Counted from the stretch's first letter, positions 31,684-40,626 are shown. The stretch: DNA of 64,000 nt from Oharaeibacter diazotrophicus (GCF_004362745.1 NZ_SNXY01000006.1:1178001-1242000); one strand, 5' to 3'. Made by a program: numbers and translations. Notes: generated by a model from the sequence alone, not told the origin.

Positions 31684-32592
31684 ATGAACGACCGGCTCGC
31701 CACCCTCCAGCTATTCGTCACCGTCGCGCGCGCCGGCAGTTTCTCGGCGGCGGCGCGCGAGGTCGGGCTGTCGCAACCGTCGGTGTCGCGGGCGGTGGCC
31801 GCGCTCGAGGCCGCGGTCGGCACGGCGCTGTTCGCGCGCACGACGCGATCACTCGGCCTCACCGACGCCGGGCGCATATACTTGGAGCGGGTCGAGCGGA
31901 TCCTCGCCGACCTCGACGAGGCCGGCCATCTGGCGCGCGGCACCGGCGAACTCCGCGGCACGCTCAAGGTCGCCCTGCCCGCCACCTTCGGCACCCGCGA
32001 GATCGTGCCGCTGCTGCCCGCGTTCCTCGCCGGCCACGACGGCCTGACCGTCGACCTCGCGCTGTCGGACACCCGGGCCGACCTCGCGGCCGAGGGCGTC
32101 GACGTCGCGCTGCGGCTGGGTCCGCTGGGGGATTCCACGCTGATCGCACGGCGGATCGCCGCGGCCGAGCGGATCGTGGTCGCCGCGCCCGCGCATCTAA
32201 GGCGGGCCGGCGTGCCGGCCACGCCCGCGGCCCTCGCCGACCACCCGCTGATCGCCGGTCCGGGCGCCGGGCAGGCACCGGTTTGGACCTTCGTCCGCGG
32301 CGCCGAGAGCGTCGCGGTGCGCTGGAGCGGCCGGATCCGCGTCGACGCCAACGACGCCGCCACCGCGGCGGCCGTCGCCGGTCTCGGCGTCGCGGTGATG
32401 TCGGCCTGGGGCTGCCGCCGCGAGATCGAGGACGGCCGGCTGGTCCGCGTCCTCTCCGACTGGACGCTCGGCGAGGTGCCGCTGAGCGCCCTGTTCCCCG
32501 CCGGCCGCGCCACCGCCGCCGCGCGCGCCTTCGTCGACTTCCTGGTTGCCCGCTTCGCCGGCACGACCCGGCGCGACGCCGTCACGCGATGA
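31684..32592 (+). CDS. LysR-type transcriptional regulator
   Basis: 302 residues: N-terminal winged HTH at 1-60 (LATLQLFVTVARAGSFSAAA, GLSQPSVSRAVAALEAAVG) and a periplasmic-binding-protein-like effector domain (90-295). It starts at the ATG at 31684 with GTGGAG 6 bases before. It is divergent from the peroxiredoxin-like gene, which it probably regulates. Its last 11 bases overlap those of the convergent quinone-reductase-like gene. The effector is unknown. Confidence 0.92.
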   Translation: MNDRLATLQLFVTVARAGSFSAAAREVGLSQPSVSRAVAALEAAVGTALFARTTRSLGLTDAGRIYLERVERILADLDEAGHLARGTGELRGTLKVALPATFGTREIVPLLPAFLAGHDGLTVDLALSDTRADLAAEGVDVALRLGPLGDSTLIARRIAAAERIVVAAPAHLRRAGVPATPAALADHPLIAGPGAGQAPVWTFVRGAESVAVRWSGRIRVDANDAATAAAVAGLGVAVMSAWGCRREIEDGRLVRVLSDWTLGEVPLSALFPAGRATAAARAFVDFLVARFAGTTRRDAVTR

Positions 32593-33172
32593 CGTCGTGG
32601 ACGTCAGGGGCGCACAGGCGCACGAGACGGTCGCGGTGGTCGGCCACCACGGCGTCGGCCTCGGCGGCCGATCCGGCGCGCTGCGGCAGCACCACGGTCG
32701 AGACCGATCCGAAGCCGGGCGCCCTGAGCAGGGCGCGGTGGATCGGCCCGACGACGGCGTCGACCGGCGCGAACGGGGCGTGGGCGGCGTCGTGACGGCT
32801 GCGGCCGCCGAGGGCGACGCAGAGGCCGCGCTTCAGCCGCGGTGCGCCTCCCGCCGCCGGCCGGCGGGCGGGCTCGACCCCGCCGAGGAAGCGGTCGACC
32901 CAGTGGCGGACGCCCGCCGGCAGGCCCAGCCACCAGACCGGGAACTGCAGCACCAGGACGTCGCAGGCCGCGATCAGCCGGCGTTCGCGCAGCACGTCGG
33001 AGCCGACCGGTTCGCGGACTTCGGCGCAGTGCTTCTCGCCGGTCGCCCAGCCGAAGACGTCGGAGACTTCGACGACGTGGCCGGCGGCGCGCAGCGCCGC
33101 GACCCCGGCCTCCACGAGCACGAGCCCGAAATCCTCGGGCTCGCCGTGGGCGTGGACGTAGTGGACGCGCAC
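32582..33172 (-). CDS. NAD(P)H dehydrogenase (quinone) / flavodoxin-fold protein
   Basis: 196 residues from a GTG start at 33172 with GGAGG spaced 6 bases. The fold is that of MdaB/KefF-type flavoproteins: the N-terminal phosphate loop is replaced by YVHAHGEPEDFG, then VLVLQFPVWWLGLPAGVRHWVDRFL (flavin-binding and family signature) and LCVALGG. These enzymes reduce quinones or electrophiles by two electrons. The gene begins 12 bases after the stop of the DUF1348 gene and belongs to a minus-strand group with DUF1348, a PNPOx-like protein and an AhpD-like protein. Confidence 0.88.
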   Translation of the reverse strand: MRVHYVHAHGEPEDFGLVLVEAGVAALRAAGHVVEVSDVFGWATGEKHCAEVREPVGSDVLRERRLIAACDVLVLQFPVWWLGLPAGVRHWVDRFLGGVEPARRPAAGGAPRLKRGLCVALGGRSRHDAAHAPFAPVDAVVGPIHRALLRAPGFGSVSTVVLPQRAGSAAEADAVVADHRDRLVRLCAPDVHDVIA

Positions 33173-33183
33173 CGCCGCCTCCG

Positions 33184-33669
33184 TCAGAGTCCGAGTTCGT
33201 CGAGGCCGGGATGATCGGCCGGGCGCGGCCCGAGCGGCCAGTGGAACAGCCGCTCGCTCTCGAGGATCGGCACGTCGTTGATCGAGGCCTCGCGGCGGCG
33301 CATCAGGCCGGAAGCGTCGAAGGCCCACATCTCGTTGCCGTGGCTGCGGTGCCAGGACCCGGCCGGCGAGCGCCACTCGTAGACGAAGCGCACGCCGATG
33401 CGGTCGCCGTCGAAGGCCCAGAGCCCCTTGATCAGGCGATAGTCGAGTTCGCCCAACCACTTGCGGCGCAGGAAGGCGGCGACCGCCTCGCGGCCGACCA
33501 GGAACTCGGAGCGGTTCCGCCAGCGGGTGTCCACGGTGTAAGCGAGCGCGACCCGGTCGGGGTCGCGGCCGTTCCAGGCGTCCTCGGCGGTGCGGACCTT
33601 GCGGATCGCGGCCTCGCGGTCGAAGGGCGGCAGCGGCGGGCGGGTCTCGGGGGCGGGCGCGGTCGGCAC
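33184..33669 (-). CDS. DUF1348 family (NTF2-like) protein
   Basis: 161 residues from a GTG start with an optimal GAAGGAG site. The sequence follows DUF1348: an N-terminal helix ([28 protein letters not shown]), W-x-N-R-x-E-F-L-V-G-R ([19 protein letters not shown]), [19 protein letters not shown] and the C-terminal [10 protein letters not shown] with FHWPLGPRP. The NTF2-like cone fold commonly binds small hydrophobic ligands, but no reaction is known for this family. It is the gene before the quinone-reductase-like gene and follows the PNPOx-like gene by 13 bases. Confidence 0.88.
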   Translation of the reverse strand: MPTAPAPETRPPLPPFDREAAIRKVRTAEDAWNGRDPDRVALAYTVDTRWRNRSEFLVGREAVAAFLRRKWLGELDYRLIKGLWAFDGDRIGVRFVYEWRSPAGSWHRSHGNEMWAFDASGLMRRREASINDVPILESERLFHWPLGPRPADHPGLDELGL

Positions 33670-33682
33670 GGGCGGATCTCCT

Positions 33683-34303
33683 TCAGCGGTCGAAGCGGTT
33701 GGCGGCGCGGAGGACGGCGTTCTCCTCCTCCAGCGCGCGGATGCGGTCCTGCAGGCCGTGGACGGCGGCGAGCACCTTGTCGGCGCCGATCTTGCGGGGG
33801 ATGAACTTCGGGCAGTTGACGTCGAGCGCCTCGATGCGGAACTCGAGCACGCGCAGGAGGCCGGGATCGTCCCCCTCGGGGCCGAGGGCTGCACGCAGTT
33901 CGGGTGTCGGCTCGCGCATCGCCGCCTCGCCCCAGATCTTCACCCGGCGCAGGTTCTCGTAGTCGATCAGGAACAGGAACGCCTTGGCGTTGTCGCGCAG
34001 GTTTCCGGTGGTGACGTACTGCCGGTTGCCCTCGCGGTCGGCGATCAACAGGCGGTCGGGCGCGGCGACGCGGATGAATCCGGCCGGACCGCCGCGGTGC
34101 TGCACGTAGGGCCGGCCGTCGGCGTTGACGGTGGCGAGGAAGGCGGTGTCGACGGTGCCGACGAAGGCCGCGGTGGCCTCGTCGAGGGCGGTGCGGAAGC
34201 CGCCGGCGGCCTCGTAGCGCGCATACTGGCGGCGGGAGCCGTAGCGCTCCTGCTCGGCGCGGACCGAGGGGGTGAAGGCGACGACGCAGGACTGGTCGAG
34301 CAT
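33683..34303 (-). CDS. Pyridoxamine 5'-phosphate oxidase family protein
   Basis: 206 residues with a split-barrel FMN-binding fold: [33 protein letters not shown], then [21 protein letters not shown] and [19 protein letters not shown]. This is the PNPOx-like subgroup with a C-terminal coiled coil ([15 protein letters not shown]), not the vitamin B6 enzyme. The initial segment [20 protein letters not shown] is typical. It probably uses FMN or F420-like cofactors in redox defence. It lies 13 bases upstream of the DUF1348 gene and 63 bases downstream of the AhpD-like gene. Confidence 0.88.
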   Translation of the reverse strand: MLDQSCVVAFTPSVRAEQERYGSRRQYARYEAAGGFRTALDEATAAFVGTVDTAFLATVNADGRPYVQHRGGPAGFIRVAAPDRLLIADREGNRQYVTTGNLRDNAKAFLFLIDYENLRRVKIWGEAAMREPTPELRAALGPEGDDPGLLRVLEFRIEALDVNCPKFIPRKIGADKVLAAVHGLQDRIRALEEENAVLRAANRFDR

Positions 34304-34366
34304 GGCGGGGCTCCTGGTTGGCGGCGCCGGCCCCCCGGGGAGGACGAGGGGCCGGCGTCGTCCCTG

Positions 34367-34918
34367 TCACGCCGCGGCGGCGGTGCCGGTGCGCACGACC
34401 GGGAAGTCGATCTCGGTGTCGGCGACGTGGTTGAGGTAGTTGGTGAAGATGTTGAGGGCGACGTGGCCCACCACCTCCACGAGGGCGGCGTCGTCGAGCC
34501 CGGCGGCCCGGGCGGCCACGACGTCGGCCGCGGTCACCCGGCCGCGCGTCTCGACCAGACGGCCGGCGAAGGCGAGCGTGGCCGCGAGGCGCGGATCGGT
34601 GGCCTCGCCGCGGCGGGCGGCCTCGACGTCGGTGCCCGACAGGCCGGCGGCACGGCCGAGGTAGGTGTGCGCCGACAGGCAGTAGTCGCAGGCGTTGGTC
34701 TCGGCGACCGCCAGGGCCACCGCCTCGCGGGTGCGCGGCGACAGCGTGCCGCCGGCGAGCGAGCCGGACAGGCCGAGCAGGCCCTCGAGCGCGGCCGGCG
34801 CGTGGGCGGCGACGCGGAACAGGTTGGGGACGACGCCGAGCTTCTTCTTCACGGCCTGGAGCAGGTCGCCGGCCTTGCCGGTGGCGGAGGCCGGGTCGAC
34901 GGCGGGAATGCGGGTCAT
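34367..34918 (-). CDS. Carboxymuconolactone decarboxylase family (AhpD-like) protein
   Basis: 183 residues, all helical, with the AhpD-type active site CDYCLSAHT (Cys77, Cys80, His84) and NPxFR-like VVPNLFRVAAHAPAAL. Such proteins reduce peroxides through the Cys pair. It is the first gene of the four-gene minus-strand group (AhpD-like, PNPOx-like, DUF1348, quinone reductase). It is divergent from a LysR gene 111 bases away, which likely controls the group; the combination suggests response to quinones or other electrophiles. Confidence 0.9.
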   Translation of the reverse strand: MTRIPAVDPASATGKAGDLLQAVKKKLGVVPNLFRVAAHAPAALEGLLGLSGSLAGGTLSPRTREAVALAVAETNACDYCLSAHTYLGRAAGLSGTDVEAARRGEATDPRLAATLAFAGRLVETRGRVTAADVVAARAAGLDDAALVEVVGHVALNIFTNYLNHVADTEIDFPVVRTGTAAAA

Positions 34919-35029
34919 GGTGTCTGGATCTCCTGTGGTGGCCCGGTGGGCCGCGACGGGAAGATGGGCCGCGACGGCTTTTCGTGGAACGGCTATAATC
35001 GGAAAGTCAGTTTTGCAGGGATCGGTGAA

Positions 35030-35929
35030 ATGGATCGGCTCGACGCCATGCGCGCCTTCGTGCTCACGGTCGACGAGGGCGGGTTGTCCGCGGCGGCGCG
35101 GCGGCTCCGACGCTCGCCGGCCGCGGTGACGCGCGCCGTGGCCGTGCTCGAGGAGGAGGTCGGCACCCGCCTCCTGCTGCGCACGACCCGCAGCGTCCAC
35201 CTCACCGAGGCCGGCGAGCGCTATCTGGAGAGCTGCCGGCGCATCCTCGCCGACTGGGATTCCGCCCTGGCGCTGGCGGCGGGCGAACGCGCGGCGGCGC
35301 GCGGCAAGCTGTTCGTGACCGCGCCGGTGGTGTTCGGGCGGCTGCACGTCCGCCCGGTGATCGACGCCTTCCTCGACGCCGAACCCGAGGTGCGCGCCCA
35401 GCTGCAGCTGGTCGACCGCGTCGTCGACCTCGTCGACGAGGGCGTCGACGCGGCGATCCGGATCGGTCATCTCCCCGACTCCACGCTGGTGGCGACACGT
35501 CTCGGCGCGGTCGGCCGCGTCGTCTGCGCGGCGCCGTCGTTGCTGGCGCGGTTGCCGCCGATCCGGGAACCGGCCGATCTCTCGGCGGCGCCCTGCATCT
35601 CGTTCGGCCCGGCCGCCGCCGGCTGGTCCTTCGCCGGTCCGACCCGGCAGGGCGTGCGCGTGCCGGTGACGCCGCGGCTCGACGTCAACGGCGCCGAGGC
35701 GGCATTGGATTCCGCCATCGCCGGCCACGGCGTCACCCGCGTGCTCAGCTATCAGGCCGCAGCGGCCTTCGCCGACGGCCGGCTCGTGCGCCTCCTGCCC
35801 GAGCACGAGCCGGAGCCGCTGCCGGTGCACCTCGTCTACGCCGGCGCGCGGCTGGCCGCGGCCAAGCTGCGCGCCTTCGTCGACTTCGCGGTGCCGCGCC
35901 TGCGCGACCCGGCGATCTACCGGTTCTGA
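35030..35929 (+). CDS. LysR-type transcriptional regulator
   Basis: 299 residues: HTH at 1-60 (MDRLDAMRAFVLTVDEGGLS, RRSPAAVTRAVAVLEEEVG) and a co-inducer binding domain after about 90. A TATAAT-like element (34993-34999) lies upstream in the divergent spacer with the AhpD-like gene, which fits a promoter shared with the regulated group. The ligand is unknown. Confidence 0.92.
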   Translation: MDRLDAMRAFVLTVDEGGLSAAARRLRRSPAAVTRAVAVLEEEVGTRLLLRTTRSVHLTEAGERYLESCRRILADWDSALALAAGERAAARGKLFVTAPVVFGRLHVRPVIDAFLDAEPEVRAQLQLVDRVVDLVDEGVDAAIRIGHLPDSTLVATRLGAVGRVVCAAPSLLARLPPIREPADLSAAPCISFGPAAAGWSFAGPTRQGVRVPVTPRLDVNGAEAALDSAIAGHGVTRVLSYQAAAAFADGRLVRLLPEHEPEPLPVHLVYAGARLAAAKLRAFVDFAVPRLRDPAIYRF

Positions 35930-35957
35930 CGCCGGAAGACCGGGAGCTTGCGCGCCG

Positions 35958-36188
35958 TCAGGCCCGGATGTCGGCGATCCAGCCGAGACCCGGCACTGCG
36001 GCGCCCTGGGTCTCCGCGACGGGCTCGACGCGGTGGTGGTCCTTCGGCGGCTTGCCCTTCAGCGCGTCGGCCTCGTCGATCTGCTGCTGCTTGACGGGGT
36101 CGGCGTGCGGGTTGCGCGGGTCCTTGCCCTGGCGTGCGAGCCGCTCGTCGCAGCCCGACTGGCAGACGTAGCCGTTGATGATCTTCAT
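35958..36188 (-). CDS. Small hypothetical protein with CxxxC
   Basis: 76 residues from the ATG at 36188, which has GGAG 8 bases before. The N-terminus MKIINGYVCQSGCDERLARQ contains Cys9 and Cys13; the rest is charged and Pro-rich (GKDPRNPHADPVKQQQIDEA), ending in a hydrophobic GLGWIADI. No signal peptide or transmembrane helix. It is the last gene of the SCO operon, 61 bases after the SCO gene. A metal-binding role is possible but I do not recognise the family. Confidence 0.6.
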   Translation of the reverse strand: MKIINGYVCQSGCDERLARQGKDPRNPHADPVKQQQIDEADALKGKPPKDHHRVEPVAETQGAAVPGLGWIADIRA

Positions 36189-36249
36189 CGCGGGATCTCC
36201 GACGCCGGCCCGCACGGGGGACGCGTATCCCCCGTGGACGGCGCCGGCA

Positions 36250-36906
36250 TCAGTTGGTCGCGGCAGCCGCGCGAATGTTACGCGCGAGGATGTCGGTCAC
36301 CTTGGCCGCGTCGACGCCGTGCGGCACGATGGTCGCGAAGCTGCCGTCGGGCTTCATCAGGAAGGCGAGCGTGCCGTGGTCGACGATGTAGGCGCCGGCG
36401 ACGTCGCGGAGGTGCTCGGCCTCCGGATTGTCGAGCGAGACCTTGCGGCGGTGGACGCGATAGGCCGCGGCGACCTTGCGCACCTGCGCCTCGCTGCCGG
36501 TGAGGCCGACCGTGCCGGGCCGGAAGCCCTGCAACCATTCGGCGAGAACGGCGGGCGTGTCACGAGCGGGATCGACCGTCACGAAGACGGAGACGACCTT
36601 GTCGGCGTCGGCGCCGAGGCCTTCGATCGCCTCGCCCTGGACCGCGAGGTCGATCGGGCAGACGTCGACGCAACGGGTATAGCCGAAGTAGATCAGCATG
36701 AACCGGCCGTGGAAGTCGCGGTCGGTCACGGTGCGCCCGGTCTGGTCGACCAGTTCGAACGGACCGCCGAAGCGGCCGGCGAGCGGGTCGTCGGCCGGCG
36801 CCGTTTCGGCAGTGGCATCATGGTGTTCGCCGGCGCCGTGGGCGGCGGCGGGAACGGTGCCGGCGACGAGCGCCAGCAGCGGCAGGGCGAGGATCGCGGC
36901 CCTCAC
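36250..36906 (-). CDS. SCO family protein (Sco1/SenC copper chaperone)
   Basis: 218 residues from a GTG start overlapping the upstream stop codon (GTGA). Residues 1-22 form a signal peptide, followed by a His-rich linker (HGAGEHH). The thioredoxin fold has the SCO copper site CVDVC (Cys79, Cys83) in LIYFGYTRCVDVCPIDL and the third ligand His177 (IVDHGTLAFL). SCO proteins deliver copper to the CuA centre of cytochrome oxidase or act as thiol oxidoreductases. No oxidase gene is in the window; instead it follows two exported Cys/His-motif proteins, suggesting a separate copper-related role. Confidence 0.92.
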   Translation of the reverse strand: MRAAILALPLLALVAGTVPAAAHGAGEHHDATAETAPADDPLAGRFGGPFELVDQTGRTVTDRDFHGRFMLIYFGYTRCVDVCPIDLAVQGEAIEGLGADADKVVSVFVTVDPARDTPAVLAEWLQGFRPGTVGLTGSEAQVRKVAAAYRVHRRKVSLDNPEAEHLRDVAGAYIVDHGTLAFLMKPDGSFATIVPHGVDAAKVTDILARNIRAAAATN

Positions 36907-37421
36907 GGCTGCGGCTCCAGGCCCTTGATGCCGAACACGCCGTCGGCGGCGATCACCGCCTTGACGGCCGGGTCGGCGCGGAACCACTCGTCGGCCTTGC
37001 CATGCGCGGCCTCCCACGCCTTGCCGAAGGCCTCGGCGGACCGGAATTCCGTATCGCCCGGAGCCTTCAACTTCTGCACGAACAGGAGATGCATGCGCGG
37101 GCTCTCGATCACCAGCCCGTCGACCTCGACCTCCTTGCCGCAATAGGGCGCGAGGTCGGCGACGGCGCCGGCGAACAGGGTGTTGCCCTTGGCCGCCGGA
37201 TAGAGCCGGCCGTTCCCGTCGACGAGGCCGAGCTGGTGCCGGCCGGCGCCGCAGTCCGGTGCACAGGTCCCGCCGATCTCGCAGAGGAGATCGACCACCT
37301 TGCCCTTCAGCACGACGGCCTTCTCGCCCTCGATGCCCCAGAGATCGGCGGCCCGCGCCGCCGGGGACGCCGCGAGCACCGCGAGGGCGGCGGCGGCGAT
37401 CGTCAAGCTTCGCACGGCCAT
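36903..37421 (-). CDS. Exported hypothetical protein with Cys/His motif (second of pair)
   Basis: 172 residues with a signal peptide (1-24, ending ARAAD). The mature N-terminus has VLKGKVVDLLC (Cys47), Cys53, Cys57 and His62 (GGTCAPDCGAGRHQLGLV), and Cys94 in APYCGKEVEVDG. The arrangement G-x-[VL]-[VI]-D-x-x-C followed by Cys and His resembles the protein encoded immediately upstream, so the two may be diverged paralogues. It lies 3 bases after that gene and overlaps the SCO start by four bases. Possibly a copper- or heme-binding periplasmic protein; the family is not recognised. Confidence 0.65.
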   Translation of the reverse strand: MAVRSLTIAAAALAVLAASPAARAADLWGIEGEKAVVLKGKVVDLLCEIGGTCAPDCGAGRHQLGLVDGNGRLYPAAKGNTLFAGAVADLAPYCGKEVEVDGLVIESPRMHLLFVQKLKAPGDTEFRSAEAFGKAWEAAHGKADEWFRADPAVKAVIAADGVFGIKGLEPQP

Positions 37422-37424
37422 GAC

Positions 37425-37847
37425 TCACTCCCCGAACGGAACGACGCCGTACTCGGCCTCGGTCAGGTTGACGATGCCCTTGTCGTCGGCGACGGCGTCG
37501 ACGAGCAGGTATTTCACGCCGTCGCGTTCGACGAGTTCGCCGTCGACCGAGACCTCGTGCGACTGGATCTTCACGATCTTCGGATTGGCGACGCTGAGAT
37601 CGTCGTCGCCGACCTTGAGGACGAGATAGGTGTTGTCGTCCTTGTCCTTGATGCTGACCGGAATACCGCCGACCGCGCACCAGACGGCGCACTGGTGGTG
37701 GGCGGTGCCGTAGGCGAACATGATCCCGGTGACCGAACACCAGGTGTCGATCAATTCGCCCTCGACCTTGACGCGCTCGGCCGCGTGGACGTCGACCGAG
37801 AGTGCCGACAACATGATCGGCACGGACAGGACCGCTCGACGGAGCAT
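37425..37847 (-). CDS. Exported hypothetical protein with Cys/His motif (first of pair)
   Basis: 140 residues from the ATG at 37847, with GGAGGG 6 bases upstream (an ATG at 37859 lacks a ribosome binding site). A signal peptide covers 1-22. The mature protein begins VKVEGELIDTWC (Cys37), then HHQCAVWC with His50-51, Cys53 and Cys57, followed by a beta-rich domain (IPVSIKDKDDNTYLVLKVGD). The motif looks suited to metal binding. It is the first gene of the operon with the second exported protein, SCO and the small CxxxC protein. Family not recognised. Confidence 0.65.
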   Translation of the reverse strand: MLRRAVLSVPIMLSALSVDVHAAERVKVEGELIDTWCSVTGIMFAYGTAHHQCAVWCAVGGIPVSIKDKDDNTYLVLKVGDDDLSVANPKIVKIQSHEVSVDGELVERDGVKYLLVDAVADDKGIVNLTEAEYGVVPFGE

Positions 37848-38200
37848 CGCTCCCTCCATGACTTTGAACGCCGCGAAGCTGCCACGGAACACTGGCGCAG
37901 CGGTATCAACTGGGAGCGAATACTTGGGTCTCGTCAATCAATCTATTTTCAGTTTGCATCGTGCAGCGACCGTGCTACGCGGGCACGAGTGCGCCCGCTG
38001 CCGCTTCGGGCGCCACCGCCGTCCCGCATCCGTCGGGGTGGACGAGCGTCCCGAGTCGCCGTCCCCACGCCACGCCGTCGCCACGGCCGAGCCGGCGCCA
38101 GCGATCGCGAAAGCGTGAAACGCCGCCCCCGTAACGTCCGCCCCTCCCCCGGCGTCCCACCGGCGGACCGCAGTGGTCGCCGACAGCGGGGGACGGGACG
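37848..38200. other. Divergent intergenic region, no gene seen
   Basis: About 350 bases between the SCO operon and the CoA transferase. A distinctly AT-rich patch at about 37930-37960 (TCAATCAATCTATTTTCAG) is the likely promoter region of the SCO operon. The remainder is GC-rich and holds no convincing coding sequence. Confidence 0.4.
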
Positions 38201-39442
38201 ATGGACTTTCACGCGACGGGCAGGGGCGACGGCGGACCGGCGGCGACTGCCGCGGGGCCGCTCGCCGGCATCCGGGTGCTCGACCTCTCGCGCATCCTCG
38301 CCGGCCCGAGCGCGACGCAGCTGCTCGGCGACCTCGGCGCCGAGGTGGTCAAGGTCGAGCGGCCCGGTGTCGGTGACGACACCCGCGGCTGGGGCCCGCC
38401 CTTCGCGCCGGCCGCCGACGGCGGCGAGAGCGACCGCAGCGCCTATTTCCTGGCCGCCAACCGCAACAAGCGCTCGATCGCCCTCGACCTCAAGGACCCC
38501 GCGGACGCCGCCCGGGTCCGCGCCCTCGCCCGCCGTGCCGACGTCGTGGTCGAGAACTACAAGACCGGCGACCTCGACCGTGCCGGCCTCGGCTGGGAGG
38601 CGCTGAGGGCCGAGAATCCCCGGCTGGTATGGTGCACGATCACCGGCTTCGGCCTGACCGGGCCGCTCGCCGGCGGCGTCGGCTACGATTTCCTCGTTCA
38701 GGCCATGGGCGGGATCATGAGCGTGACCGGGGAGCCGGACGCGGCCGGCGGCCGGCCGCTCAAGGTCGGCGTCGGCATCGCTGACATCGTCTGCGGGCTC
38801 TACGCCGCGATCGGCATCCTGGCGGCCCTGCGCTACCGCGAAGCGACCGGCCAAGGGCAGCGGATCGACCTCTCGCTGTTCGACGCCCAGATCGCCTGGC
38901 TCGCCAACGTCGCCACCGGCCACCTCGTCTCGGGCCTGACGCCCCGCCGGCTCGGCAACCGCCACCCCAACATCGCGCCCTACCAGAGCTTCCCGGCCGC
39001 CGACGGCGAGTTCGTGATCGCCTGCGGTAACGACGCCCAGTTCGTCCGGCTGGCCGAAATCGCCGGCCTGCCGGCGCTCGCCGGCGACCCGCGCTTCGCC
39101 CTGAACCGCGGCCGCGTCGCGAACGTCGACACCCTCGACGCGATCCTGTCGGAGCGTTTCCGCACGGCGCCGCGCGCGACCTGGGTCGAACGGCTGGAGC
39201 GGGCCGGCGTGCCCGCCGGCGTGGTCGCGACCGTACCCGAGGCCCTCGCCCATCCGCAGACGCTCGCCCGCGAGATGGTGGTGCCGATGACCGGCGCGGA
39301 CGGCGAGACCGTCCGCCTGCTCGGCAACCCCCTGAAGTTCTCCGCCTCCCCGGTCGCCTTCGAGCGGGCGCCGCCGCATCTCGACGAGCACCGCGCCGAG
39401 ATCCTCGCGCTGATCGGCGAGACCGTCGCGGCGGCCGGCTGA
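38201..39442 (+). CDS. CaiB/BaiF family CoA transferase
   Basis: 413 residues of the class III CoA transferase fold, moving CoA between carboxylic acids. The N-terminus shows LAGIRVLDLSRILAGPSATQLLGDLGAEVVKVE, then NRNKRSIALDLKDP, and VVENYKTGDLDRAGL. The catalytic Asp is in the segment around FLVQAMGGIMSVTG/GEPD, and the small domain ends with GNPLKFSASP. Donor and acceptor acids are unknown. It is followed after 49 bases by a quinone oxidoreductase, possibly co-transcribed. Confidence 0.92.
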   Translation: MDFHATGRGDGGPAATAAGPLAGIRVLDLSRILAGPSATQLLGDLGAEVVKVERPGVGDDTRGWGPPFAPAADGGESDRSAYFLAANRNKRSIALDLKDPADAARVRALARRADVVVENYKTGDLDRAGLGWEALRAENPRLVWCTITGFGLTGPLAGGVGYDFLVQAMGGIMSVTGEPDAAGGRPLKVGVGIADIVCGLYAAIGILAALRYREATGQGQRIDLSLFDAQIAWLANVATGHLVSGLTPRRLGNRHPNIAPYQSFPAADGEFVIACGNDAQFVRLAEIAGLPALAGDPRFALNRGRVANVDTLDAILSERFRTAPRATWVERLERAGVPAGVVATVPEALAHPQTLAREMVVPMTGADGETVRLLGNPLKFSASPVAFERAPPHLDEHRAEILALIGETVAAAG

Positions 39443-39491
39443 CCCGACCGGCCGCCCTCGTACCCTCCCCTTCCAAACGGACACCGCCCCC

Positions 39492-40490
39492 ATGAAATCG
39501 ATCGTCCTCGACCGCTTCGGCGGCCCCGACGTGCTCGCCCTCCGTGACGGTCCCGCCCTCGTGCCGGCCGCCGGTCAGGCCCTCGTCCGCGTCGCCGCCG
39601 CCGGCGTCAACTTCGCGGACACGCTGATGCGCCGCGACGCCTACGTCGTGACGCCGCCGCTGCCGATCGTGCTCGGCAGCGAGGCCGCCGGCGTCGTCAC
39701 GGCGGTCGGCGACGGCGTCGACGCCGGCTGGGTCGGCCGCCGCGTCGCCGCGCCGCTGTTCGCGAGCGGCGTCCACTTCGGAGGCTACGCCGAGGCGCTC
39801 GTGATCGACGCCCGCTTCCTGGTCGCGCTGCCGGACGCCATCGACGACGCCACCGCGGTGGCGCTGCAGGCACAGGGGTTGTCGGCCCGGCACCTGGTGA
39901 TCCAGGCCGATCCGCGGGGCAAGAGCGTTCTGGTCACCGCCGCCGCCGGCGGCGTCGGCTCGCTGTTGATCCAGCTCGCGCGGCTCGCCGGCGCCGCCAC
40001 CGTGGTCGCGGCGGCGAGCAGCGCCGCCAAGCTCGACCTCGCCCGCTCGCTCGGCGCCGACGCCGTCGTCGACTATTCCAAACCGGGCTGGGACGACGCC
40101 GTGCTCGCCGCCACCGGCGGCACCGGACCCGACGTCGTCTACGATTCCGTCGGCGGCGATGTCACCAAGCGCTGCCTGGAGATCCTGGCGCCGTGCGGCC
40201 GCGCCCTGCTCTACGGCGCGCTCAACCCGGCGGAATTCACGCTCTCCGGCACCGATCTCGTCCGCATGGTGTTCAAGAACCAGTGGCTCGGCGGCTTCGC
40301 GCTGGTGCCGCTGCTCGATCCCGAGGCGGTCCGCACCGGCCTCGCCGCGCTGTTCGACGCCGTCGCACGCGGCGACCTCACGGTGCTCGCCGGCGGGACC
40401 TTCCCGTTCTCGCGGGCCGGCGAAGCCCACGCGGCGCTGGAGAGCCGGCGCACGGTCGGCAAGGTCGTGCTGGTGCCGGACGCCGGCTGA
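39492..40490 (+). CDS. Quinone oxidoreductase / zinc-type alcohol dehydrogenase-like (MDR) protein
   Basis: 332 residues of the medium-chain reductase superfamily without the structural zinc cysteines. The GroES-like domain has FGGPDVLALRDG and GVNFADTLMRRDAY (the QOR signature), and the Rossmann domain has AAAGGVGSLLIQLARLAGA at about 150-168, then the KRCLEILAPCGRALLYG strand. It probably reduces quinones or enoyl compounds with NADPH. It follows the CoA transferase gene; a strong stem-loop follows. Confidence 0.9.
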   Translation: MKSIVLDRFGGPDVLALRDGPALVPAAGQALVRVAAAGVNFADTLMRRDAYVVTPPLPIVLGSEAAGVVTAVGDGVDAGWVGRRVAAPLFASGVHFGGYAEALVIDARFLVALPDAIDDATAVALQAQGLSARHLVIQADPRGKSVLVTAAAGGVGSLLIQLARLAGAATVVAAASSAAKLDLARSLGADAVVDYSKPGWDDAVLAATGGTGPDVVYDSVGGDVTKRCLEILAPCGRALLYGALNPAEFTLSGTDLVRMVFKNQWLGGFALVPLLDPEAVRTGLAALFDAVARGDLTVLAGGTFPFSRAGEAHAALESRRTVGKVVLVPDAG

Positions 40491-40498
40491 TCCGTCCC

Positions 40499-40521
40499 GT
40501 CGACGGCCATCGGCCGTCGAC
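40499..40521 (+). terminator. Stem-loop after quinone oxidoreductase
   Basis: Perfect 10-bp inverted repeat GTCGACGGCC (40499-40508) and GGCCGTCGAC (40512-40521) with an ATC loop, 8 bases after the stop. A second 10-bp hairpin (40566-40575 with 40591-40600, GGCCGGCGGG) lies in the 5' leader of the next gene. No U-run in either. Confidence 0.45.
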
Positions 40522-40626
40522 ACGAGGTCCGCCGCCGCTCGCCAGGCGTCGAGCGGTGGAAGGACGGCCGGCGGGTGGCGCGAGGAAACGCCCGCCGGCC
40601 ACCGCGATCGGAGCGGAGGGAGAGCG

